This document shows, piece after piece, positions 1-5,964 of a stretch of 6,091 bases of DNA. A program made the position numbers and the translations under genes. The stretch lies in assembly GCA_030018635.1 (NCBI GenBank), contig JASEHU010000139.1, positions 1-6,091 of the forward strand, in the 5' to 3' direction. This stretch comes from a bacterium (GTDB lineage: Bacteria > UBA9089 > CG2-30-40-21 > SBAY01). Position 1 is the first letter of the stretch; every line of letters starts with the position of its first letter. The notes beneath the pieces were generated by a model. It was not told the origin of the DNA, did no database searches, and saw only the letters and a program-made list of their open reading frames with translations.

Positions 1-130
1 AAAATGAACCATCTCCATTTTTTATGTCAACTTAATTAATGGACTCCATATAAGAAGTTTCACTAATTTATAGTATCATACTTATATTATAAAAGTCAAG
101 AAAGATTTTTTCACCACCCAGAAATTTTCC

Positions 131-159
131 TTGACAAATTTCAATAACTGTTATAAAAT
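131..159 (+). promoter_or_regulatory. sigma70-like promoter of the DUF4143 ATPase gene
   Basis: A perfect -35 box TTGACA (131-136) is followed after 17 bases by TAAAAT (154-159), which matches the -10 consensus at five of six positions. Transcription would start near 166, about 25 bases before the ATG at 191. A purine-rich ribosome site AAGAGG (176-181) lies 9 bases before that ATG. The surrounding leader (1-190) is strongly AT-rich and I see no other feature in it. The call rests on box matches and spacing only. Confidence 0.65.
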
Positions 160-190
160 AGTATAACGATTTTTAAAGAGGTATTGCAAA

Positions 191-1525
191 ATGGTTGATA
201 AAAAGTTGTTATCTCAAGCAAACACCTTATTTCCACGCAAGATAGAAACTGTGTTAAGAAATTCCCTTTCTCAGAAAGGCATCATTATCCTCCTTGGCTC
301 AAGACAGGTAGGAAAAACAAGCCTGCTGCTTCGATTAATCCTTTATCTGTTGGAGGAGGAGAAAATCCCTTCATCGCAAGTAGTATATTTCGACCTTGAA
401 TTTCCAAATATCCTCAAGCAGATAAATCACTTATATGGTGATGAATTCCTTAACCTCCTGCGTGCATACGGGGTAGATACCGAAAGTCCTTCATTTGTTT
501 TTATTGATGAGATTCATTATTTAGATAACCCCTCCTCTTTTTTGAAGATTCTCCATGATCATTATCCTGATTTAAAGCTTATTGTTTCAGGCTCTTCATC
601 CCTCCAGATAAGGCATAAATTCAAGGAAACACTAACCGGTCGAAAAAGGGTTTTTGAGATCAATCCCCTTGACTTTGAAGAGTTTTTAGGATTTAAAAAC
701 TCCCCTCTTCACAAACGGAAAAAGGATATTAATCTTACTTCAATCATAAGAGAACAAAACCTACCAGACCTCTCAGAGTTAAAATTCCTTTTTCAAGACT
801 TCTGCATTCTTTTGGAGGAATTCGTTGTTTTTGGCGGTTATCCTCAGGTTGTTTTAACTACTGTTGTAGAGGATAAAATAGCCCTTTTATCAGAAATTCA
901 TTGTTCCTACATTAGACGAGACATTAAAGACTTTGCTCATATTGAAAATATAGAAGCCTTTAATAACTTGATTGAACTCTTAGCTCTTCAAATAGGCAAC
1001 TTAGTCAACCTTTCAGAACTAACCAACTCATTGAACATATCCAGACCAACAATTGAAAAATACCTCTTTCTTTTGCAAAACACCTTTGTTTTATCACTTA
1101 TCTCACCTTATTATACCAACAAACGGCAGCAAATTGTCAAATCATCCAGGGTGTTCTTTCATGATACTGGACTTAGAAATTCACTCATTCGTAATCTTGA
1201 CCCTCTACCAGGACGGGTTGACCGTGGGATGCTTTTTGAAAACGCTGTGTTTAATGAATTGCATAAGCACCTTGATGTCCTGGATGACCTTTATTTCTGG
1301 CGCACAAAGACCAAATCTGAGGTTGACTTTATTATAAAAACAAAAGAGATTTTACCCATAGAGGTCAAATATAGTCCTTTTAAGCATTCAGACATCCCGT
1401 CGGGGCTACGGAGTTTTATCAACACCTATCACCCTTCATCAGCTATTGTCGTTACTAAGGATTTCCTTGGGAAAGATATGGTTGAACAAACCCATATTTT
1501 CTTTATTCCTGCCTGGGCAATATAA
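191..1525 (+). CDS. ATPase of the AAA / DUF4143 family
   Basis: The 444-residue protein has the two-part build of AAA_14/DUF4143 ATPases and is full length for that family. The N-terminal P-loop domain shows a Walker A motif GSRQVGKTS (residues 36-44), a Walker B strand FVFIDE (102-107), a sensor-like IVSGSS (131-136) and the family signature LTGRKRVFEINPLDFEEF (148-165). A middle helical part contains FGGYP (214-218), YIRRDI (240-245) and a winged-helix-like stretch around SRPTIEKYL (284-292). The C-terminus carries the DUF4143 nuclease-like fold with E350, EVD (377-379) and IEVK (390-393), spaced like a PD-(D/E)XK active site. The family is common, often patchily distributed and usually of unknown role; DNA or nucleotide-dependent activity is inferred from the domains. 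It stands alone on the + strand, convergent with a decayed toxin gene, which suits an accessory gene. The ATG at 191 is supported by AAGAGG 9 bases upstream. No truncation or frameshift is visible. Confidence 0.92.
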   Translation: MVDKKLLSQANTLFPRKIETVLRNSLSQKGIIILLGSRQVGKTSLLLRLILYLLEEEKIPSSQVVYFDLEFPNILKQINHLYGDEFLNLLRAYGVDTESPSFVFIDEIHYLDNPSSFLKILHDHYPDLKLIVSGSSSLQIRHKFKETLTGRKRVFEINPLDFEEFLGFKNSPLHKRKKDINLTSIIREQNLPDLSELKFLFQDFCILLEEFVVFGGYPQVVLTTVVEDKIALLSEIHCSYIRRDIKDFAHIENIEAFNNLIELLALQIGNLVNLSELTNSLNISRPTIEKYLFLLQNTFVLSLISPYYTNKRQQIVKSSRVFFHDTGLRNSLIRNLDPLPGRVDRGMLFENAVFNELHKHLDVLDDLYFWRTKTKSEVDFIIKTKEILPIEVKYSPFKHSDIPSGLRSFINTYHPSSAIVVTKDFLGKDMVEQTHIFFIPAWAI

Positions 1526-1583
1526 GAGATAATTAAAAATTAAAGAATGAGAAAATAATTTCGACCTGTGCAATCGACATTTA

Positions 1584-1612
1584 TTGACAATTTGTAAGAA
1601 TTTAGGTAAAAT
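1584..1612 (+). promoter_or_regulatory. promoter-like sequence inside the MITE-like element, pointing at the toxin locus
   Basis: TTGACA (1584-1589) and TAAAAT (1607-1612) are separated by exactly 17 bases, the same boxes and spacing as the ATPase promoter at 131-159. It would fire rightward, giving a transcript that passes through the GAATGTA hairpin and then runs antisense to the truncated toxin and its antitoxin. No + strand gene follows, so if active it would make only antisense or non-coding RNA. AT-rich DNA yields such matches by chance, hence moderate confidence. Confidence 0.4.
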
Positions 1613-1620
1613 GTAGAATA

Positions 1621-1705
1621 TTGAATGTAGAATGTAGAATGTAGAAATTTAGGTCTCTTCTCTTTCCCCAATTTCCAATTTCCACATTCTACATTCTACA
1701 TTCAA
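1621..1705. repeat. 22-bp perfect inverted repeat built of GAATGTA heptamers
   Basis: Positions 1621-1642 are the exact reverse complement of 1684-1705, separated by 41 bases. Each arm is a run of about three copies of the 7-bp unit GAATGTA (ACATTCT-type on the right arm). The spacer contains a second short tandem, CCAATTT (1668-1682), and a copy of AATTTAGGT (1646-1654) that also occurs at 1599-1607. In RNA this would form a long stem. It lies between convergent genes, but no T-run follows on either strand, so it is not a classical intrinsic terminator. The right arm supplies the stop codon of the truncated toxin (1702-1704). Confidence 0.8.
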
Positions 1706-1914
1706 GGTGAATTTCCGACTGCACAGGTCGAATAATTTTGGAATGACCCACGAGAAATGTTTTCACCTTTTGTTCCAACAACAACTGTAACTACAAGAGG
1801 TAATTTATTGATAGCATCTACCGATAAGACCAATACGGGACGTTGTCCTGCTTGTTCTCGTCCCTTCACAGGATTCAAATTGACAAAATAAATTTCTCCT
1901 CGATGAATGGCCAT
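1702..1914 (-). pseudogene. C-terminally truncated MazF/PemK-family toxin
   Basis: The 70-codon frame begins like a PemK/MazF endoribonuclease: HRGEIYFVNLNPVKGREQ (residues 4-21), then QRPVLVLS (24-31) and VVTVVVGTKGEN (41-52). Toxins of this type run to about 110 residues. Here the family match ends near residue 55 (ENISR); the usual PTNVRV segment and the C-terminal part that completes the fold and catalytic site are missing. Residues 62-70 are encoded by the inserted element, whose right border is at 1731, and the stop TGA (1702-1704) lies in the element's inner repeat. Residues 56-61 also fit the family poorly, so some rearrangement preceded or accompanied insertion. The other two frames across the junction do not restore the missing part. 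Its ATG (1912-1914) shares one base with the TAA of the antitoxin-like gene upstream, the usual toxin-antitoxin arrangement. The product is probably inactive as a ribonuclease (inference). Confidence 0.85.
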
Positions 1915-2159
1915 TATCTGCTCTCCAATCCGTCTGCTTCCGCTACAGCGAACTCTTGACCAATTTTTTGCAACTCAACTCGAACCTCAGTATCCATTGC
2001 CATGGCACTAAGTTGGCTTTCGAAAGCAGACTTCTCAATCGAGCTTTTTATTGAATTTTCTCGTAAGCGATGAGCAAGTAGCTCAATCAACCATAACTGT
2101 TCCTTACCAGATAAATGGTTGATTCTTTTTTCCATTTGACTTAATACTTGTGAAGGCAT
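1914..2159 (-). CDS. antitoxin-like protein partnering the MazF-type toxin
   Basis: This 81-residue protein is predicted to neutralise the adjacent MazF-type toxin. The evidence is positional: it is small, lies directly upstream, and its TAA (1914-1916) overlaps the toxin ATG in TAATG. The sequence is charged and helical. It opens with a heptad-like stretch MEKRINHLSGKEQLWLIELLAHRLRE at residues 9-34, resembling the short N-terminal segment of many plant- and cyanobacterial-type small antitoxins of the form 'LxxLsxxEqlxLIexLxxrLr'. No clear DNA-binding fold is visible, so whether it autoregulates the locus is open. Start choice is firm: AAGGAGG (2166-2172) lies 6 bases before the ATG. I see no convincing promoter directly upstream. 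The frame is intact although the toxin is broken, so it may persist as a leftover or act on a related toxin elsewhere (inference). Confidence 0.72.
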   Translation of the reverse strand: MPSQVLSQMEKRINHLSGKEQLWLIELLAHRLRENSIKSSIEKSAFESQLSAMAMDTEVRVELQKIGQEFAVAEADGLESR

Positions 2160-2200
2160 AATCTTCCTCCTTTTAATAATTCGGGTTCTGTCAAAAACTA

Positions 2201-2271
2201 ACCACAGAGATCACAGAGAACTTCTTTAGTATCAAGGACTTGTAAGATTTTATCTTTCCTCCCCTCTGTGA
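2201..2271. repeat. CACAGAG repeat block between the antitoxin gene and the GxxExxY remnant
   Basis: Two direct copies of CACAGAG occur at 2203-2209 and 2212-2218. An inverted partner lies further on: TCACAGAG (2211-2218) pairs exactly with CTCTGTGA (2264-2271) across 45 bases. Read on the - strand, the block directly follows the stop of the GxxExxY remnant. From memory, such CTCTGTGG-type strings often trail GxxExxY-family genes in environmental bacterial genomes, so the block may have travelled with that gene. That association is recalled, not shown here. No T-run follows the potential stem on either strand. Confidence 0.55.
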
Positions 2272-2273
2272 CC

Positions 2274-2396
2274 TCAAATTATTAGTCTTTTTATTCCGTC
2301 TTTCAACCTCTCTACATTGAAGTTTATCAATAGCCCCACTCTCTTCTTCATGGCCTTCATATAGGTTAAAAGTTGAGCCTCAAATATCTTATTCAT
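2274..2396 (-). pseudogene. C-terminal remnant of a GxxExxY-family protein
   Basis: A 40-codon frame starting at an ATG at 2394-2396 and ending in TGA (2274-2276) encodes the typical end of a GxxExxY protein: FEAQLLTYMK (residues 5-14), then RVGLLINFN (19-27), then LKDGIKRLII (31-40). Complete members are about 125-135 residues, so roughly the first two thirds are absent, including the GxxExxY motif that names the family. The reading frame is open four codons further upstream (to about 2408), but those codons belong to the neighbouring nucleotidyltransferase fragment in another frame. The family is a PD-(D/E)XK-like group of uncertain function, common in environmental bacteria. No ribosome site precedes the internal ATG, so the fragment is probably not translated. 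It is joined to a second broken gene at 2389-2396. Confidence 0.75.
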
Positions 2397-2499
2397 CCCC
2401 TCTGGCATAAGAGCCATAAAGTATAACCATTTTTACCGGCAAGAGTTTTTTCACTTCCAGAGCATAACGACTGGCTATTTCAATAACTTTTTTATCCAT
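2389..2499 (-). pseudogene. N-terminal remnant of a MNT-type nucleotidyltransferase
   Basis: Thirty-six codons encode a short N-terminal helix (residues 2-18) and the strand-loop VKMVILYGSYARGD (22-35). The GSYARG motif is the first signature of the minimal nucleotidyltransferase (MNT) fold. The metal-binding DxD that should follow within about ten residues is missing, because TAA (2389-2391) ends the frame at the join with the GxxExxY remnant. Complete proteins are about 100-140 residues. They often pair with a HEPN protein as a toxin-antitoxin system in which MNT is the antitoxin; no HEPN partner is visible here. The start is supported by AAAGGAG (2508-2514), 8 bases before the ATG, so this peptide could still be made, though it cannot be catalytic. 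It lies about 100 bases downstream of ppdK on the same strand. Confidence 0.75.
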
Positions 2500-2601
2500 G
2501 CGTAAAACTCCTTTGTCCTTTTGAAAATATCCTTGCATTTTTTCTCATTCAATACCTTAAGTAAAAGTTTTTTATCCGTACCATTTCAAATAGCTCTACT
2601 T

Positions 2602-5259
2602 TTACCCATTTTTTATCTTTGCCTGGGCGGCGGCTAATCGGGCGATGGGGACTCGATATGGGGAACAGGAGACATAGGTTAGATTGGCTAAATGGCAGAA
2701 TTCTACTGAATTCGGTTCACCACCATGTTCGCCGCAGATACCTACTTTAAGATTTGGTTTTGTGGTGCGTCCTTTTTCTATGCCGATTTTCACTAATTCG
2801 CCTACCCCTTCACGGTCTAATACCTCAAACGGATTCTGCGGTAAAACGCCTTGTTCAAGATACCTATCTAAGAATTTCCCTTCGGCGTCATCGCGGGAAA
2901 AGCCAAAGGTAGTTTGGGTTAAATCATTTGTGCCAAAGGAGAAGAATTGTGCCTCTGAGGCTATTTTGTCAGCGGTGATAGCTGCCCTGGGCAATTCTAT
3001 CATTGTCCCCACTAAATAATCTACAGCAAGCCCATATTTTTCAAAGGTTTCTTTAGCCACCTTATCGGTCAGGTCTTTTTGAAGTTTCAACTCCTGGACA
3101 TCACCAACCAGCGGAATCATAACCTCCGGCAAAACCTTACATCCTTCTTTAGTTAATTCACACGCCGCCTCAAATATTGCCCGTGTCTGCATCTGTGAGA
3201 CTTCTGGATAGGTAATTCCCAGACGACAGCCACGAAGCCCAAGCATCGGATTTACCTCTCTCAATGTCTCTACCTTGTGTAATAAGTCTTGAATCTCCTT
3301 TATTTTATTTTGGTCTCCTTTAGTTGCTTTTAATGTCGCCAATTCTACCAACAATTCTTCATGTTTGGGTAAAAATTCATGTAGCGGCGGGTCTAATAGC
3401 CGAATAGTTACCGGTAAGCCGTCCATTGCCTTGAATATGCCGATAAAATCCTCCTTTTGCATAGGCAGTAATTTATCCAGTGCCTGCCTTCTTTCCTTTT
3501 CATCATTAGCCAGAATCATCTCCTGCATAATCGGTAATCTATCCTCGGCAAAAAACATGTGTTCTGTGCGGCAAAGTCCTATTCCCTGGGCACCAAATTC
3601 ACGGGCTATGCCTGCTGATTTCGGGTCATCGGCATTGGTTCGTACCCCTAATCTCTTAATTTCATCCGCCCATTGAAGCAATATCCTTCCTTCCTCACTC
3701 ATCTCTGGTTCGATGGTAGGTGCCTGCCCTAAAATTACCCTGCCGGTAGAACCGTCTAAGGTAATAAAATCGCCCTCTTTAATAATTTTATCCTTAACCG
3801 TGAATTGTTTTCCGTGTCCATCAACCTTAATTGCCTCGCATCCGGCAACACAGCATTTACCCATGCCGCGGGCTACAACAGCCGCATGGGAGGTCATCCC
3901 CCCGCGAGCGGTTAATATCCCTTGTGCCACAGCCATCCCATGAATATCATCAGGAGAGGTCTCGTTACGGACTAATATGACCTTCTTGCCTTCCTCAACC
4001 CATTGACAGGCATCATCCGGGTCAAGCACGACCATCCCACAAGCCGCCCCTGGTGAAGCCGGTAACCCTGTGGCTAATACCTCTACCGTTGCCTTTGGGT
4101 CAATATGACGATGGAGAAGTTGGTCTAATTGTCTGGGCTCGATACGCATTATCCCCTCCTGTCTGGTGATTAATCCCTCGTGAACCATATCTACGGCAAC
4201 CTTTATAGCCGATTGGGCTGTGCGTTTCCCGGTTCGGGTTTGAAGCATAAAAAGTTTTCCACCCTCAATGGTGAATTCAATATCCTGCATATCCCGATAA
4301 TGACTTTCTAATTTCTGATAGACATCAACTAATTGCTGATAGACCCCCGGCATCTCCTTGGGCAGATTATCTATGGGGTTTGGTGTGCGGATACCGGCAA
4401 CGACATCCTCACCCTGGGCATTGAGAAGATATTCACCATAAAATTTCTTTTCCCCGGTAGATGGATTACGGGTAAAGGCTACCCCTGTCCCTGAGTCCCA
4501 GCCCATATTCCCAAAAACCATTGCCTGGACATTGACCCCTGTGCCTAAGTCATCAGGGATGTTATATAATTTACGATAAGTTACTGCCCTGGGTGTATCC
4601 CATGATTCAAACACGGCATCGATTGCCTTTTTCAGTTGCTCCTTTGGTTCCTGGGGAAAATGAATCTTTTCTACCTCACGAAGCATACTTAGATAGCGGG
4701 CAATGACATTACGAAGTCCTTGCACAGACAACTCAGTATCTTGTTTTACCCCTTCTTCTTCCTTGACTTCATTTAAGATAAACTCAAACTCATGATGTTT
4801 TATCCCTAAGACCACATTTGAAAACATCTGGATAAATCTGCGATAGGCATCATAAGCCATCCTTGGATTTTGGGTTTTTTCCGCCAGTCCTTCGACGGTG
4901 TGGTTATTTAATCCTAAGTTTAGAACAGTATCCATCATTCCGGGCATAGACATTTTTGCTCCGGAACGAACAGAGACAAGAAGTGGATTTTCTACATCCC
5001 CAAATTTTTTACCCATTGTCTCCTCTAATCTTTTCATATTTTCCTCGATTTGTGCTTCTAACCCCTCAGGATATTCGCCATGATGTTGGTCATAATAAAT
5101 ACACGCCTCAGTAGTAATGGTAAATCCGGGTGGAACAGGTATGCCGATATTGGTCATTTCGGCTAATCCTGCACCTTTTCCCCCTAATAATTCCTTCATT
5201 TTTCCAGTTCCTTCTGCCTTACCGGCACCAAAAAAATACACATGCTTTTTTGTTGACAT
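2602..5259 (-). CDS. ppdK: pyruvate, phosphate dikinase
   Basis: This cytosolic enzyme reversibly converts pyruvate, ATP and phosphate into phosphoenolpyruvate, AMP and pyrophosphate (EC 2.7.9.1), linking glycolysis with gluconeogenesis. At 885 residues it is full length (bacterial forms are about 875-885). The N-terminal ATP-grasp part has LLGGKGAGLAEM (residues 24-35), SVRSGAKMSMPGMMDT (96-111) and a LFMLQTRTGKRTAQSA block near its end. The central swivelling domain carries the phosphorylated histidine H458 in GGMTSHAAVVARG. The C-terminal TIM-barrel binds pyruvate/PEP and shows GLCRTEHMFF, TIRLLDPPLHEFLP, GTMIELPRAA and FGTNDLTQTTFGFSRDD, plus the catalytic C842 in GICGEHGGEPNS. All expected signatures are present, so it should be active; the long build separates it from PEP synthase and PTS enzyme I. 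GGAGG at 5270-5274, 10 bases upstream, supports the ATG at 5259. It follows gspG by 55 bases on the same strand and probably shares its transcript. No clear terminator follows. Confidence 0.98.
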   Translation of the reverse strand: MSTKKHVYFFGAGKAEGTGKMKELLGGKGAGLAEMTNIGIPVPPGFTITTEACIYYDQHHGEYPEGLEAQIEENMKRLEETMGKKFGDVENPLLVSVRSGAKMSMPGMMDTVLNLGLNNHTVEGLAEKTQNPRMAYDAYRRFIQMFSNVVLGIKHHEFEFILNEVKEEEGVKQDTELSVQGLRNVIARYLSMLREVEKIHFPQEPKEQLKKAIDAVFESWDTPRAVTYRKLYNIPDDLGTGVNVQAMVFGNMGWDSGTGVAFTRNPSTGEKKFYGEYLLNAQGEDVVAGIRTPNPIDNLPKEMPGVYQQLVDVYQKLESHYRDMQDIEFTIEGGKLFMLQTRTGKRTAQSAIKVAVDMVHEGLITRQEGIMRIEPRQLDQLLHRHIDPKATVEVLATGLPASPGAACGMVVLDPDDACQWVEEGKKVILVRNETSPDDIHGMAVAQGILTARGGMTSHAAVVARGMGKCCVAGCEAIKVDGHGKQFTVKDKIIKEGDFITLDGSTGRVILGQAPTIEPEMSEEGRILLQWADEIKRLGVRTNADDPKSAGIAREFGAQGIGLCRTEHMFFAEDRLPIMQEMILANDEKERRQALDKLLPMQKEDFIGIFKAMDGLPVTIRLLDPPLHEFLPKHEELLVELATLKATKGDQNKIKEIQDLLHKVETLREVNPMLGLRGCRLGITYPEVSQMQTRAIFEAACELTKEGCKVLPEVMIPLVGDVQELKLQKDLTDKVAKETFEKYGLAVDYLVGTMIELPRAAITADKIASEAQFFSFGTNDLTQTTFGFSRDDAEGKFLDRYLEQGVLPQNPFEVLDREGVGELVKIGIEKGRTTKPNLKVGICGEHGGEPNSVEFCHLANLTYVSCSPYRVPIARLAAAQAKIKNG

Positions 5260-5269
5260 TTTTTAAAAA

Positions 5270-5274
5270 CCTCC
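5270..5274 (-). promoter_or_regulatory. ribosome binding site of ppdK
   Basis: GGAGG on the - strand lies 10 bases before the ATG of ppdK (5257-5259), within an A/T-rich leader. It is the only Shine-Dalgarno-like match in the gspG-ppdK gap and fixes the ppdK start. Confidence 0.75.
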
Positions 5275-5288
5275 ATTTTTAATTTTTT

Positions 5289-5318
5289 TATAGGAATTAT
5301 AGGTCTTATAGGACCTAT
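5289..5318. repeat. three tandem 9-bp TATAGG units with a small hairpin over the gspG stop
   Basis: TATAGG recurs with an exact 9-bp period at 5289, 5298 and 5307, each followed by a variable three bases (AAT, TCT, ACC). The last two units form a 7-bp stem, ATAGGTC (5299-5305) with GACCTAT (5312-5318), around a 6-base loop. The stem covers the gspG stop codon (5315-5317). On the - strand, where the genes lie, no U-run follows the stem, so it is not an obvious terminator. It might stabilise the gspG message end or modulate read-through to ppdK (inference). On the + strand a short T-run (5321-5325) follows, but no + strand gene enters it. Confidence 0.6.
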
Positions 5319-5776
5319 TGTTTTTCCTCTACTGTAAGTCCCTTCCAGCTAACAATATCCTGGTCATCACCTTCTCCACCTTCTTCCTCATCTGCCCCGT
5401 AGGAAAGCAGGTCATAACCATCAAAATTATGTTCACCTGGGCAAATATAGATGTATGGATTTCCCCAGGGGTCTAATGGAATTTCCTTTTTGAGATAGGG
5501 TCCATCCCAATTTTTAGGCAAGGGAGGTGTGGTAGGCTCTGTGCGTAAGGCTTGTAGTCCCTGCTCAGTGGTTGGGTATCTGCCATTATCTAATCGGTAA
5601 CTGTCAAGGGCAACACCATATATTTCTATTTGAGCCTGTGCCCCAATCCGTTTGGACCGGGATATTTTCTTGAATACGGTTGGAAACACAAACGCGGCGA
5701 TAATAGAGATAATCATAATCACTACCATCAATTCTATTAAAGTGAATCCCTTTTCTTGTCTTAATTTATTTTTCAC
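5315..5776 (-). CDS. gspG: type II secretion system major pseudopilin
   Basis: GspG subunits polymerise into the periplasmic pseudopilus that drives substrates through the outer-membrane secretin. This 153-residue protein has the prepilin signature KG/FTLIELMVVIMI: peptidase cleavage after G10, then F at +1 and E at +5, followed by a hydrophobic helix to about residue 35. The globular domain shows the GspG pattern YRLDNGRYPTTEQGL, then GPYLKKEIPLDPWGNPY, then a C-terminal loop SYGADEEEGGEGDDQDI rich in acidic residues, matching the calcium-binding site of major pseudopilins. Length is normal. The GTG at 5776 is preferred as start because AAAGGAG (5786-5792) lies 9 bases upstream; a TTG at 5782 would leave only 3 bases. 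The GTG start overlaps the stop of the upstream antitoxin-like gene as GTGA, suggesting translational coupling. No other gsp genes are nearby, so it may be an orphan copy or serve a secretion/pilus system encoded elsewhere. ppdK follows after 55 bases. Confidence 0.93.
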   Translation of the reverse strand: MKNKLRQEKGFTLIELMVVIMIISIIAAFVFPTVFKKISRSKRIGAQAQIEIYGVALDSYRLDNGRYPTTEQGLQALRTEPTTPPLPKNWDGPYLKKEIPLDPWGNPYIYICPGEHNFDGYDLLSYGADEEEGGEGDDQDIVSWKGLTVEEKQ

Positions 5777-5964
5777 CTGCAAAAACTCCTTTCATCTTCA
5801 AAGGGCAAGAAGTCAGAAGGAGAAGCCTTTGCCTCGTCGTATGCCTTGATATCAGCGAGTTCTTCCATCTCTTCTACGATATTCCGCCATTCTTCATACG
5901 GCAATAGGACTGCTTTCCGATTCTGATGTTCATCAATAACAAATTCAGGGTGAGCAACAACCAT
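5773..5964 (-). CDS. orphan RelB/Phd-like antitoxin, probably altered at its C-terminus
   Basis: The 63-residue protein resembles small antitoxins of RelE-type toxins. FVIDEHQNRKAVLLPYEEW (residues 8-26) forms the strand-strand-helix start seen in Phd/YefM/RelB-like proteins. A helix follows (NIVEEMEELADIKAYDEAKAS, 28-48), then a short tail SPSDFLPFEDERSFCR. Such antitoxins normally precede, and often overlap, a RelE/ParE toxin gene. Here gspG occupies that place, and no toxin sequence is visible in any frame at the join. The last residues (about 57-63) overlap the ribosome site and start of gspG and do not look like a usual antitoxin end, so the tail may have been replaced when the toxin was lost (inference). 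Start support is strong: GAGGAGG (5971-5977) is 6 bases before the ATG, and a good promoter lies upstream. It is the first gene of the probable operon with gspG and ppdK. The family call rests on pattern recognition only. Confidence 0.7.
   Translation of the reverse strand: MVVAHPEFVIDEHQNRKAVLLPYEEWRNIVEEMEELADIKAYDEAKASPSDFLPFEDERSFCR
5786..5792 (-). promoter_or_regulatory. ribosome binding site deciding the gspG start
   Basis: AAAGGAG on the - strand is followed by 9 bases and then GTG (5774-5776). The competing TTG (5780-5782) is only 3 bases from GGAG, too close for normal initiation. The site lies inside the last codons of the antitoxin-like gene. Confidence 0.75.

Larger units (their letters stand above)
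1561..1731. mobile_element. MITE-like non-coding element with terminal inverted repeats, truncating a mazF-type gene
   Basis: The ends are exact inverted copies: TCGACCTGTGCA at 1561-1572 and TGCACAGGTCGA at 1720-1731. One mismatch inward, three more bases pair (1574-1576 with 1716-1718). Immediately outside, the 6-base sequence ATAATT is present on both sides (1555-1560 and 1732-1737), as expected for a target-site duplication; the exact border is ambiguous by one base. The 171-bp body has no coding capacity of its own. It contains a nested 22-bp inverted repeat and a promoter-like sequence, listed separately. A toxin gene on the - strand runs into the right end and stops inside it. Size, ends and flanking repeat fit a miniature inverted-repeat element moved by a transposase encoded elsewhere. 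The alternative is a chance palindromic intergenic repeat. The left flank does not continue the toxin gene, so a simple insertion does not explain everything. Confidence 0.6.

Noticed and set aside
1..130. A further gene or RNA at the left edge
   Set aside because: The region is AT-rich with stops in all frames, no stable hairpin and no recognisable RNA motif.
1053..1337. A 94-codon + strand frame inside the ATPase gene
   Set aside because: It overlaps the conserved DUF4143 coding region in another frame, and its residue composition does not resemble a protein family I know.
1621..1705. CRISPR-like repeats
   Set aside because: The repeated unit is a 7-bp tandem arranged as one inverted repeat; there are no regularly spaced repeats with unique spacers and no cas genes.
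2188..2193. TTGACA on the - strand as a -35 box for the antitoxin-toxin pair
   Set aside because: No -10 box lies 16-18 bases downstream; the ribosome site occupies that position.
2561..2605. Possible ppdK terminator: GTAAAAGT (2561-2568) pairing with ACTTTTAC (2598-2605)
   Set aside because: The stem is 8 bp and AT-rich with a 29-base loop, and no U-run follows it on the - strand.
2684..3943. Several + strand open frames of 76-111 codons opposite ppdK
   Set aside because: They are antisense shadows of ppdK: no ribosome sites, no family resemblance, and the - strand frame carries every expected enzyme motif.
5652..5849. A 65-codon + strand frame opposite gspG and the antitoxin-like gene
   Set aside because: It is antisense to the prepilin leader of gspG, which is clearly coding, and has no ribosome site.
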